Assembly (NCBI RefSeq): GCF_020880975.1
Contig: NZ_JAJIWP010000009.1
Location: 1 to 51,157 of the forward strand
Direction of reading: 5' to 3'
DNA length: 51,157 nt
DNA from: Mucilaginibacter sp. UR6-1
Lineage (GTDB): Bacteria > Bacteroidota > Bacteroidia > Sphingobacteriales > Sphingobacteriaceae
In this document: positions 43,540-50,288 of the stretch, one piece after another
How the letters are laid out: each line of letters opens with the position of its first letter
Position numbering within the stretch: position 1 is the stretch's first letter
The notes under the pieces: model-generated
The model's database searches: none
What the model was told of the DNA's origin: nothing
What the model saw: the letters and a program-made list of their open reading frames with translations, nothing else
Program-made: the position numbers and the translations under genes

Positions 43540-44562
43540 ATGAAGAAAATTGGATTTTTATCTTTTGGCCATTGGGCTAATCACCCTGCTTATAAAGCCC
43601 GCACAGCAGGCGATACATTGCTCCAGTCTATCGATCTGGCTGTAGCTGCCGAAGAGATGGGCTTGGATGGTGCATATTTTCGTGTGCACCATTTTGCTGC
43701 CCAACTGGCATCGCCATTCCCTCTGCTTTCGGCGGTCGGTGCCAAAACAAGAAAAATAGAGATTGGAACCGGGGTAATTGATATGCGGTATGAGAACCCT
43801 ATGTATATGGTTGAGGATGCCGGAGCTGCCGATCTGATCTCAGGCGGAAGATTGCAATTAGGTATAAGCAGAGGCTCGCCGGAACAGGTTATTGAAGGCT
43901 GGCGATACTTCGGCTATAATCCTGATGAAGGTGAAAACGATGCCGACATGGGGCGCAAAAAGGCGTTGGAGTTTTTAGATAAACTAAAAGGTGTTGGTTT
44001 TGCCGAGCCCAACCCCTATCCAATGTTTCCGAATCCACCGGGCTTGTTACGTTTGGAGCCTCACTCCGAGGGCTTGCGTGAACGTATTTGGTGGGGAGCA
44101 GCATCTAACGCTACCGCTGTTTGGGCGGCCGAAAATGGTATGCATCTGCAAAGCTCAACCTTAAAGTTTGATGAAAGCGGCAAACCTTTCCATGTACAGC
44201 AGGCCGAACAGATAAGATTATATAAAGAAGCCTGGAAAAAGGCCGGGCATCAAAGAGAACCAAGAATTTCAGTAAGCCGTTCCATTTTCGCGCTTGTAAC
44301 AGATCAGGACAGGCAATACTTTGGGCAACAAGCTAAAGCCGCCGATAGTTTTGGTTACATTGAAAGTGATAAAAGAGCGGTTTTTGGAAAGAGCTACGCG
44401 GCAGAACCGGATAAACTAATTGACCAACTAAGCAAGGATGAAGCCATTAAGGAGGCCGATACCATACTTTTAACCATACCTAATACATTAGGTGTTGATT
44501 ACAACGTGCATGTGCTATCATCAATTTTAGAGCATGTAGCACCGGGATTAGGCTGGCGTTAA
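43540..44562 (+). CDS. LLM-class (luciferase-like) flavin-dependent oxidoreductase
   Basis: A 340-residue luciferase-like monooxygenase fold: MKKIGFLSFGHW as first strand, AEEMGLDGAYFRVHHFA, then IEIGTGVIDMRYENPMYMVEDAGAADLISGGRLQLGISRGSPEQ, the conserved FMN-binding stretch of the family. Members oxidise substrates with reduced FMN and oxygen. The substrate is not deducible. The frame opens with TTG at 43531; ATG 43540 gives the standard first strand. Gene stands alone. Confidence 0.92.
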   Translation: MKKIGFLSFGHWANHPAYKARTAGDTLLQSIDLAVAAEEMGLDGAYFRVHHFAAQLASPFPLLSAVGAKTRKIEIGTGVIDMRYENPMYMVEDAGAADLISGGRLQLGISRGSPEQVIEGWRYFGYNPDEGENDADMGRKKALEFLDKLKGVGFAEPNPYPMFPNPPGLLRLEPHSEGLRERIWWGAASNATAVWAAENGMHLQSSTLKFDESGKPFHVQQAEQIRLYKEAWKKAGHQREPRISVSRSIFALVTDQDRQYFGQQAKAADSFGYIESDKRAVFGKSYAAEPDKLIDQLSKDEAIKEADTILLTIPNTLGVDYNVHVLSSILEHVAPGLGWR

Positions 44563-44577
44563 GCTTATGTGAAGGGT

Positions 44578-44619
44578 TTGAGAAAATTTGCAGGAATATT
44601 TTTTGTCGAATTTTCTCAA
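44578..44619. repeat. Inverted repeat after the flavin oxidoreductase gene
   Basis: TTGAGAAAATT (44578-44588) is repeated inverted at 44609-44619 with a 20-base loop, 16 bases after the stop codon. No U-tract follows, so it may protect the 3' end rather than terminate. Confidence 0.4.
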
Positions 44620-44715
44620 GCCGCTGACCAAAGGCAGCGCTTATAACGTTTTATAAGATTAAAACAGTCTCCGTATCCCAATGTTATAACAGTTCATCAC
44701 TAAACGTTTTTACTT

Positions 44716-44925
44716 ATGATCACTAAAGAAGAACTACTGGAAGGCCTTGAATTGTTATACACAGGAAAAGCCTTCGTGGGATTTAGGGAAGAGAACCCTT
44801 TTGTTACATTTTTAGGTTACGACAGTAACGGATGGACAAACATTTGGGTTAAGTACAGCGGACGTGCAATATTTACTTCCATAATGGATGTAATGCTAAA
44901 ACAGGATGTGACGGCTCCGGTTTGA
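44716..44925 (+). CDS. Hypothetical protein (69 aa)
   Basis: A small soluble protein beginning MITKEELLEGLELLYTGKAF and containing aromatic-rich strands (FVTFLGYDSNGWTNIWVKYSG). I do not recognise the family. Length, clean ATG, absence of low complexity and isolation between two real genes on the same strand support coding. The response regulator follows after 107 bases. Confidence 0.55.
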   Translation: MITKEELLEGLELLYTGKAFVGFREENPFVTFLGYDSNGWTNIWVKYSGRAIFTSIMDVMLKQDVTAPV

Positions 44926-45032
44926 AGTAAAAAACCCCTTGAATTTTGTCACTCCGGGCATTATAGCATGATTATTGTTATTGTCGGACGAAATCGGGAC
45001 TGATGATAAACAGATACCCGGAACAGATAATT

Positions 45033-45428
45033 ATGACAGAGAAAAAAATATTGCTCATAGAGGACAATACGGATATTACAGAGATTATTAGTACTGTACT
45101 GGCAGATGATGGGTACAAGGTTTCAGCAATTACTGAGGCTGATGACATTGTTCAGACAGTTCTGGATACCGGACCTGACCTTATCATCACCGATTATATA
45201 CTTGAAGGAATTAACGGCGGAGAGTATTGCAGCGCAATCAAACGGGATGCCCGCACTGCACATTTGCCTGTAATCATATTATCCGGTTATGGCAAAGTAT
45301 TAGAATCTCTTGGAGATTACGGCGCTGACCAAATTATGGATAAGCCGTTTAATAACGATGACCTGAGCGCAACAGTCGCTCAACTCCTGGCCTCCTCTAA
45401 AAAAGAAGATCAAATGAATGATAGATAA
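45033..45428 (+). CDS. Single-domain response regulator (CheY-like)
   Basis: A 131-residue receiver domain with no output domain: acidic patch EDN after beta-1 (KILLIEDN), phospho-Asp in LIITDYILEG, Ser/Thr switch in VIILSGYG and Lys in MDKPF. It would act by protein-protein contact, for example in a phosphorelay. No kinase lies beside it. The frame is open to ATG 45003; ATG 45033 (MTEKKILL) puts beta-1 at the usual distance. Confidence 0.9.
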   Translation: MTEKKILLIEDNTDITEIISTVLADDGYKVSAITEADDIVQTVLDTGPDLIITDYILEGINGGEYCSAIKRDARTAHLPVIILSGYGKVLESLGDYGADQIMDKPFNNDDLSATVAQLLASSKKEDQMNDR

Positions 45429-45709
45429 GATACCATCTTTTTAAAGATCAATGCATTAACAGCTTGTTGCAGCAATGCCTTTATGTCCATAAAATCAAAA
45501 TCATATAAAAATGATAAACTAATGGGCAATTTTAACAATATCATATTATTAATTGGATTGCTACGGCATAAATTAATAATATGTATGATGAATAAAGATC
45601 AGCTCTACAACAGTTTCGTCAGCATTCTACAACTGAGTGTGATTTATTGCCCCACCAATCAAAGAGCTTCTGCATTCCCAAAATACTGCTCGATTATTGC
45701 CTGTAAACA
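45429..45709. other. Gene-free region left of the att junction, with a 13-bp inverted repeat
   Basis: CATATTATTAATT (45542-45554) is perfectly inverted at 45571-45583, loop of 16. Nothing else is readable. The frame that crosses this region into the tRNA fragment is judged spurious. Confidence 0.4.
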
Positions 45710-45743
45710 AAAACGCCTCAAATCGTATGATTTAAGGCGTTTT
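45710..45743 (-). terminator. Terminator of the ancestral tRNA transcript
   Basis: AAAACGCCTCAAATC (45710-45724) and GATTTAAGGCGTTTT (45729-45743) form a 15-bp stem with a single C-A mismatch and a four-base loop. On the minus strand it ends in TTTTGTTT. It lies 19 bases beyond the CCA end of the tRNA-like fragment, exactly where a tRNA terminator would be. Confidence 0.8.
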
Positions 45744-45761
45744 GAAATAGATAATCTTACT

Positions 45762-45778
45762 TGGCGGAGAGAGAGGGA
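45762..45778 (-). other. tRNA(Ser)-like 3'-end fragment, probable attachment site (att junction)
   Basis: Read on the minus strand, TCCCTCTCTCTCCGCCA decomposes as the last T-loop base, the 3' half of the T-stem (CCCTC), the acceptor 3' strand (TCTCTCC), discriminator G and CCA. This is the form of a Bacteroidota tRNA(Ser) 3' end. The T-loop just upstream is not conserved (A58 absent) and no D or anticodon arm follows, so it is not a gene. Tyrosine recombinases use this part of tRNA genes as core sites; the fragment would be the distal junction, with the element extending to higher coordinates. Confidence 0.65.
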
Positions 45779-45835
45779 AATGAACTTAGCCCAAAAAAGT
45801 GCTTTTAAAGCGTGTAAATGTGACTTGTCGAGATG

Positions 45836-45856
45836 AGTGCCACAAAAGTGCCACAA
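45836..45856. repeat. Helically phased direct repeat, candidate recombinase arm site
   Basis: AGTGCCACAA occurs at 45836-45845 and again at 45847-45856, an 11-base period, so both copies face the same side of the helix. It is 58 bases inside the tRNA-like junction, on the element side. Paired short repeats near att cores are typical of integrase arm sites. Confidence 0.45.
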
Positions 45857-45910
45857 CTACTTTCCACCTTTCTCCGAGTATCTTTTAAAAGCTTCCTGCA
45901 AAGAAGCTAA
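45857..45910 (-). pseudogene. Decayed ORF tail next to the att junction
   Basis: On the minus strand a frame between stops reads LASLQEAFKRYSEKGGK then a stop. The sequence looks like a genuine helical, basic C terminus but has no upstream continuation in frame. Because it ends right at the att-side repeats, it may be the tail of a lost element gene such as an integrase; this is inference only. Confidence 0.3.
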
Positions 45911-46283
45911 CTAATTTAAAGAACGTTAAAATTCGTAATGTAAATTTACGAAATAATCTTTATCGTTTTACACCTACCCTATTCCAGACATCTAAAATAA
46001 TTTAGAATTCGATTTTGCAATTTTGCAAAATGTAAGATATTACTTATAATTGAGCAACTTAAACATTTTTTAGCCGTCACAATGCTACAGCAATTCACAC
46101 AAAAAAATCCCTGGCAGCCCTTACATTTTTATGCCATACAAAATTCCCTATTCTTCGTTTCTAAACTTTATCCCATATGCGTAAAAAATGCATCATAATT
46201 TTTTTAATTAAATCAACAAGCACTTTGTTATAACTGAGTTCTTTTTTATAATCATTACAATCTGTTAAGCTTTCCTTATCACA
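45911..46283. other. A/T-rich leader of the YD/RHS-like gene
   Basis: About 370 bases without an ORF. It contains a tandem 8-bp repeat TTTTGCAA (46013-46020 and 46021-46028), the second copy lying in the palindrome TTTTGCAAAA. No clear TAnnTTTG promoter is visible on the plus strand. No RNA gene recognised. Confidence 0.35.
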
Positions 46284-47066
46284 ATGAATACACGCAAAAT
46301 GCTCCTGCTTTTGTGCTTATTAAGCATATTAGCACGCACAGCTATAGCCCAAAACGGCGCAAACGTCAGTGTCAATAACTACACGGGTACTGCTAATGTC
46401 ACCATACCCTTATTTCAGGTAACATCCGGCTCCTTGAGTCTACAAATAGCAGCAGCGTATAATGCCAATGGTGTTAAAGTTAAGGATGCTAAAGGCATAA
46501 TGGGAATGAACTGGGGTTTAATAGCAGGCGGAGAAATAAGCCGGGCACTGCGGGGGCTGCCTGATGATATGAAGTATGATAACAGCCGTTTAGGCTGGCT
46601 ATATAATACGAATGGCACTAAGATCAATAATTTTGCGATCAGCAACAGTAATAGCACAACGGTCTGTTCAGATGAAACAGCCGATAACAGCTATATCAGC
46701 TCGAATTTTGCCGACCTTTCTGACACCGAGCCAGATATTTTCAACATTAATGCGCCCGGGCTTTCTTGTCAGTTCTTGTTTGATAAGGACAAAATTGTAA
46801 GAACGATCCCCTATAGAGACTTGAAGATTAGTTACTCAGCTAATGTAACGAGCGGCAAAATTGAGTCTTTTTCAGTTATTAATGAGCAAGGACTTATCTA
46901 TACGTTTAGCAAAACTGAAATAGAGTATCGCAAAAGTACAACAACTGGTACAGTAAGTTATTTTAAGCGCGGTTACGATCAATATGTGAATGAGATCAGC
47001 TTCGCACGCTCATGGAAGCTGACCAATATTTCATCTCGTTCAGGGGAAACAATTATGTTCACCTAA
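46284..47066 (+). CDS. Fragment 1: signal peptide and RHS-type N-terminal region
   Basis: 260 residues. Signal peptide MLLLLCLLSILARTAIAQ, then GTANVTIPLFQVTSGSLSLQIAAAYNANGVKVKDAKGIMGMNWGLIAGGEISRAL, which is the hallmark opening of large Bacteroidota YD/RHS proteins (symmetry of a beta-rich shell, GLGWSLNAGG-like motif). It ends at a TAA created by the first frameshift (IMFT, 47064), in the middle of a domain. Confidence 0.6.
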   Translation: MNTRKMLLLLCLLSILARTAIAQNGANVSVNNYTGTANVTIPLFQVTSGSLSLQIAAAYNANGVKVKDAKGIMGMNWGLIAGGEISRALRGLPDDMKYDNSRLGWLYNTNGTKINNFAISNSNSTTVCSDETADNSYISSNFADLSDTEPDIFNINAPGLSCQFLFDKDKIVRTIPYRDLKISYSANVTSGKIESFSVINEQGLIYTFSKTEIEYRKSTTTGTVSYFKRGYDQYVNEISFARSWKLTNISSRSGETIMFT

Positions 47067-47106
47067 TATTAACGGTAACCGGATAAAAAACAACGATAAA
47101 GTTTCC

Positions 47107-47994
47107 GTGACCCTGCCTAATGCTTCTGCTTCTACTACTTTATTTTCCATAACTAGATCATACGATCCGGTATTAGTAAAACAAATTTTAACGACTGACG
47201 ATATTAATTCATCAGCGGTGATTTTCAGTTATGGCCTATTTGATACAGAGGATGAAATAACTAATATCTCTGGCATGGGCCGTAAGGTTGGATTCGCATA
47301 CAAAAGATTTACAGCCCCCGCCACCAAACGATCTTTTTTAAGCAGGGTTACTGTTTCAGGCTCAGGCCTGAAAAGCACTCTTGATCTATCCTACTATGGC
47401 TTGAGTAATAATAGTACGATAGGAGATTTTATCAACTTACCTGATTCAGCCTCAAAAGAGATTGATTATTGGGGGTATTATAATGCAAGTGGCGCTACAA
47501 GTCTTACGCTTCAGGTGTACACTTATCCATTACATTCAGCTGAGCGCTACCGGGTGATCCCACCGGGAGCATCGTCCAATTATATCTATACATTGAGCGG
47601 AGCTGATCGTTCCGCTAACGTTGCCGCGGCAATCAACGGCAGCTTAATGTCCGTTACGGCCAACACCGGCGGCGCTAGCACGATCGAATATGAATTGAAC
47701 AGCTATTACGATAATACGGCAGCTGGGATAATCAACGGCGGCGGGATCAGGGTCAAAAAGCTGTCGTCCAGTGACGGCCTCAGTTCCGGTAATACTATCG
47801 TAACGAATTATAACTATAATGATCCGGCTACTGGCGCCACCAGTGGCAAGCCAATTAATCTCCCTTCTTATGCCTTACCATCCCTTATACGGGTACTGGA
47901 ACAGACGAAGCTAAATGGGCTGCATCAACAGTCCGTTCTGAAAATGATATGGCAGAAGAAGATGAAACCATCGTTTATAAAAATGTATCCATAA
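47107..47994 (+). CDS. Fragment 2: beta-rich region of the broken YD/RHS-like gene
   Basis: 295 codons in the second frame, with coding character beginning before the GTG at 47107 (from about 47062). It holds FSYGLFDTEDEITNISG and GGGIRVKKLSSSDGLSSGNTIVTNYNYNDP, the latter typical of the region before YD repeats. The last ~35 codons after 47884 are out-of-frame noise overlapping fragment 3. Confidence 0.55.
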   Translation: MTLPNASASTTLFSITRSYDPVLVKQILTTDDINSSAVIFSYGLFDTEDEITNISGMGRKVGFAYKRFTAPATKRSFLSRVTVSGSGLKSTLDLSYYGLSNNSTIGDFINLPDSASKEIDYWGYYNASGATSLTLQVYTYPLHSAERYRVIPPGASSNYIYTLSGADRSANVAAAINGSLMSVTANTGGASTIEYELNSYYDNTAAGIINGGGIRVKKLSSSDGLSSGNTIVTNYNYNDPATGATSGKPINLPSYALPSLIRVLEQTKLNGLHQQSVLKMIWQKKMKPSFIKMYP

Positions 47995-49241
47995 CCCGTA
48001 CGGGAGGTGGCCAGGTACGCTATGAATACGAGATCCCCGGCACATTCTGGGATGCCAGCGCCTCGCCGGACTGGTCACCCACCACGGTATATTCCGGGCG
48101 CATAGCCTGTACAGCAGCGACCTATGCTACCACGCAAAGGAATAATTATCCTTATGCCCCGAATCCAAACTTTGACTTTGAGCGTGGATTGCTGAAAAAG
48201 GTAAGTACTTATAATGAAGCCGGGCAGCAGACCAGTGAAGAAAGCTATACTTATCAAAGATCTTATACTAACCCAATAGTTATAACAGGATTAAAGTTTG
48301 AGAATAATACCAGCACAGCACGTAATTATGCCAAGTACAATATCCTGACTACTACCTCTAAGCTGACTGCGCAGCAGACAAGCAAGGTGTTCGATCTTCC
48401 TGCACTGACAACTTTTAAGTCGAAAACGATCACTTACAAATATGAAAGTCCTAATCACAAATTGCTTACCTCCCTGGAGACAGCTAACAGTGATGGTAGC
48501 GTCAATAAGGCGTTCACAAAATATGTAAAAGATTATGCCACGACATTAGGCACGGATTCAATGGCAAATTCCTTATACCGGATGAACCAGGCGAACCAGA
48601 ACTTTCCTATTGAACAGTATCAACAAGTTCAACGCGGAGGTACTGCCTTCACAACCGGTGCCAATTTAACGTTATATAAAAACGTGGTTTCTGCGGGAGT
48701 CAGAGATAAGCCTACTCAATCGTTATCTTTTGTATCGCCGGCAGGCGTTTCGGACTTTCAGCCTTCATCCATATCAGGGAATGCACTTATATGGGATAGC
48801 AGGTACGAAGTAAAAGCCAACTACTTGTCTTATGATAACATGGGCATATTACAAATGGCCGATAATAACAAGCGCCAGCAGGTGACCACGCTGACAGATC
48901 ACAAGAGTAATCAACCATTTGCCGTATTTACAAACGCCTTGTTATCTGAAATAGCCTATAAGGATTTTGATACTCCTTATCTTGGTGCAGGATTTACGTT
49001 TACAGATACCGTTGCCAGCACTAATGCCAGAACAGGTAAAACGGCTGCTACCTTAAAAACGACAAGTGTGATCAGCCGGGCGATGACCAGAAACCCGCAG
49101 GCGGCGAACAATATTTTTCGATATGGGTCAACACCACTGCGACCGGGACGCTTACCGTACAGCTTACTGACGGTACAAACACTTACAGCTATCCCCTTAA
49201 TTATGCAAATACCTCTGGCAAGTGGCGGTTTTACCAAATAA
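47949..49241 (+). CDS. Fragment 3: YD-like region of the broken gene
   Basis: 430 codons in the third segment; the true protein begins upstream of the ATG, at about 47886. It contains FERGLLKKVSTYNEAGQQTSEESYTYQR and ANYLSYDNMGILQMADNNKRQQVTTL, both YD-repeat-like. After about 49090 the frame is lost and the last ~50 residues (Pro/Leu rich) are nonsense. Confidence 0.55.
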   Translation: MAEEDETIVYKNVSITRTGGGQVRYEYEIPGTFWDASASPDWSPTTVYSGRIACTAATYATTQRNNYPYAPNPNFDFERGLLKKVSTYNEAGQQTSEESYTYQRSYTNPIVITGLKFENNTSTARNYAKYNILTTTSKLTAQQTSKVFDLPALTTFKSKTITYKYESPNHKLLTSLETANSDGSVNKAFTKYVKDYATTLGTDSMANSLYRMNQANQNFPIEQYQQVQRGGTAFTTGANLTLYKNVVSAGVRDKPTQSLSFVSPAGVSDFQPSSISGNALIWDSRYEVKANYLSYDNMGILQMADNNKRQQVTTLTDHKSNQPFAVFTNALLSEIAYKDFDTPYLGAGFTFTDTVASTNARTGKTAATLKTTSVISRAMTRNPQAANNIFRYGSTPLRPGRLPYSLLTVQTLTAIPLIMQIPLASGGFTK

Positions 49242-49318
49242 AAACCACGCTGAACAGTCTGGCAAACTCTTTCACCTGTAAGCTCATCGCTGGCGCTAAT
49301 GTACTGGTTGACGACATT

Positions 49319-49900
49319 TTGTTCTACCCGGAACATGCCATGGTTCAAACTGCAGTATATGATCAGGAAACACTGGCTAAAACTTCCGATACAGATATGA
49401 ATGGCGTGTCTGTCTATTATACTTACGACACTTACGGACGACTCAAGACCATACTGGATCAGGACAAAAACATTATCCAAAGAAAGGGCTACCTCAAACC
49501 GGATGATTACACGAATTTTAACTCCAGCTTCAGTGTTTACTTCGCAAACAACCTGCAGGGGGATGTATTGAACTACAACAACCAGCTTACATTCAGAGAT
49601 CGCGTTGACACGGAATTGGACGGTAATATGCGAACATATGACTTTGGTGACGGCACACCAACCGTAACCGGTCCTGGTACAGTAAGTATTGTTATGGAAA
49701 GCGGGCAGCCAGTGGAATACCGTACGTTCGGACACACCTATACACAGCCGGGTAATTATTCGGTTTCGCTGACAAAAACTTCACCGATAATAGGTACTAA
49801 AACTGTTACACAAGCTGTTCAAATATTTGATCATTCGACTATTAAGTTACCGCTGTATACCATAGACAGACAAGGTGGCAATTACGAGCGTACAATTTAG
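49319..49900 (+). CDS. Fragment 4: sandwich end, YD motif and PKD domain
   Basis: 193 codons; true coding in this frame starts near 49090 (KPAGGEQYFSIWVN, then a jelly-roll-like TGTLTVQLTDG). YYTYDTYGRLKTILDQDKNIIQR is a clear YD motif, and YDFGDGTP followed by HTYTQPGNYSVSLT is a PKD domain. It ends by frameshift near 49873. Confidence 0.6.
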   Translation: MFYPEHAMVQTAVYDQETLAKTSDTDMNGVSVYYTYDTYGRLKTILDQDKNIIQRKGYLKPDDYTNFNSSFSVYFANNLQGDVLNYNNQLTFRDRVDTELDGNMRTYDFGDGTPTVTGPGTVSIVMESGQPVEYRTFGHTYTQPGNYSVSLTKTSPIIGTKTVTQAVQIFDHSTIKLPLYTIDRQGGNYERTI

Positions 49901-50288
49901 CGGCACTGGAGCAGGTAAAGAACAAACACAAGCTGGAACCAGCTACGTGGTGAACCAAGGTGTTTACACTGTTACCGTGACCATCAGCGGCTCACAGTAT
50001 AATTCTGTGACCGGAAATGGATTCAAATGTGTTTACATACAATGCGGCAGCCAGGTGCTGGGATGCATAAACTACAAATCTACGAGTAATGTTTATACAT
50101 TTTACGGTATAGATCTGAATGGAAAAAGCGATATGTCGGTCATATTAAGTGAGAGCAGTTGTAATCCCAATTGGCCAATCGGAGGTGGCGTCAGCTTGAC
50201 AACTCCCCCCCCCATCCGAAGAACAATAAGATCAACCTTAACCTCACAACAATGCGACCAATTACCAAGAAACATACCCGTACGTTAG
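49875..50288 (+). CDS. Fragment 5: C-terminal region with homopolymer-shifted end
   Basis: 137 codons from a GTG, with beta-rich text (VYTVTVTISGSQYNSVTGNGF) and several Cys. The end beyond the nine-C run overlaps the start of the next gene by 37 bases in another frame and reads as Arg/Thr noise; one C fewer gives a stop at 50227-50229. Confidence 0.5.
   Translation: MAITSVQFSGTGAGKEQTQAGTSYVVNQGVYTVTVTISGSQYNSVTGNGFKCVYIQCGSQVLGCINYKSTSNVYTFYGIDLNGKSDMSVILSESSCNPNWPIGGGVSLTTPPPIRRTIRSTLTSQQCDQLPRNIPVR

Larger units (their letters stand above)
46284..50229 (+). pseudogene. Secreted YD/RHS-like protein gene with PKD domain, broken by several frameshifts
   Basis: Reading through five successive frames gives one continuous protein of about 1310 residues: signal peptide, the Bacteroidota RHS-type N-terminal region, YD-like stretches, a carbohydrate-binding-like sandwich, a PKD domain and a Cys-bearing C terminus. 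Single-base shifts are needed near 47062 (+1), 47884 (-1), 49090 (-1), 49873 (+1) and probably in the nine-C run at 50205-50213. Each joint restores sensible protein (e.g. TSPNINGNR after the first, TGTGTDEAKWAAST after the second, KPAGGEQYFSIWVN after the third, ITSVQFSGTG after the fourth). With one C fewer the protein would end SLTTPPPSEEQ at 50229, just before the next gene. Recent inactivation and sequencing error are both possible. Confidence 0.75.

Noticed and set aside
45762..45835. Complete tRNA gene at the tRNA(Ser)-like end
   Set aside because: T-loop residue A58 and the T-stem partner are missing, and no anticodon or D arm can be folded.
45483..45836. 117-codon plus-strand frame
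   Set aside because: It runs through the terminator hairpin and the tRNA-like fragment, has no domain, and its residues KRLKSYDLRRF mirror those on the opposite strand because the hairpin is palindromic.
48977..49735. 252-codon minus-strand frame
   Set aside because: It is the antisense of the YD/PKD coding sequence, which has recognisable YD and PKD motifs; the antisense product is Val/Ile/Cys rich with no domain.
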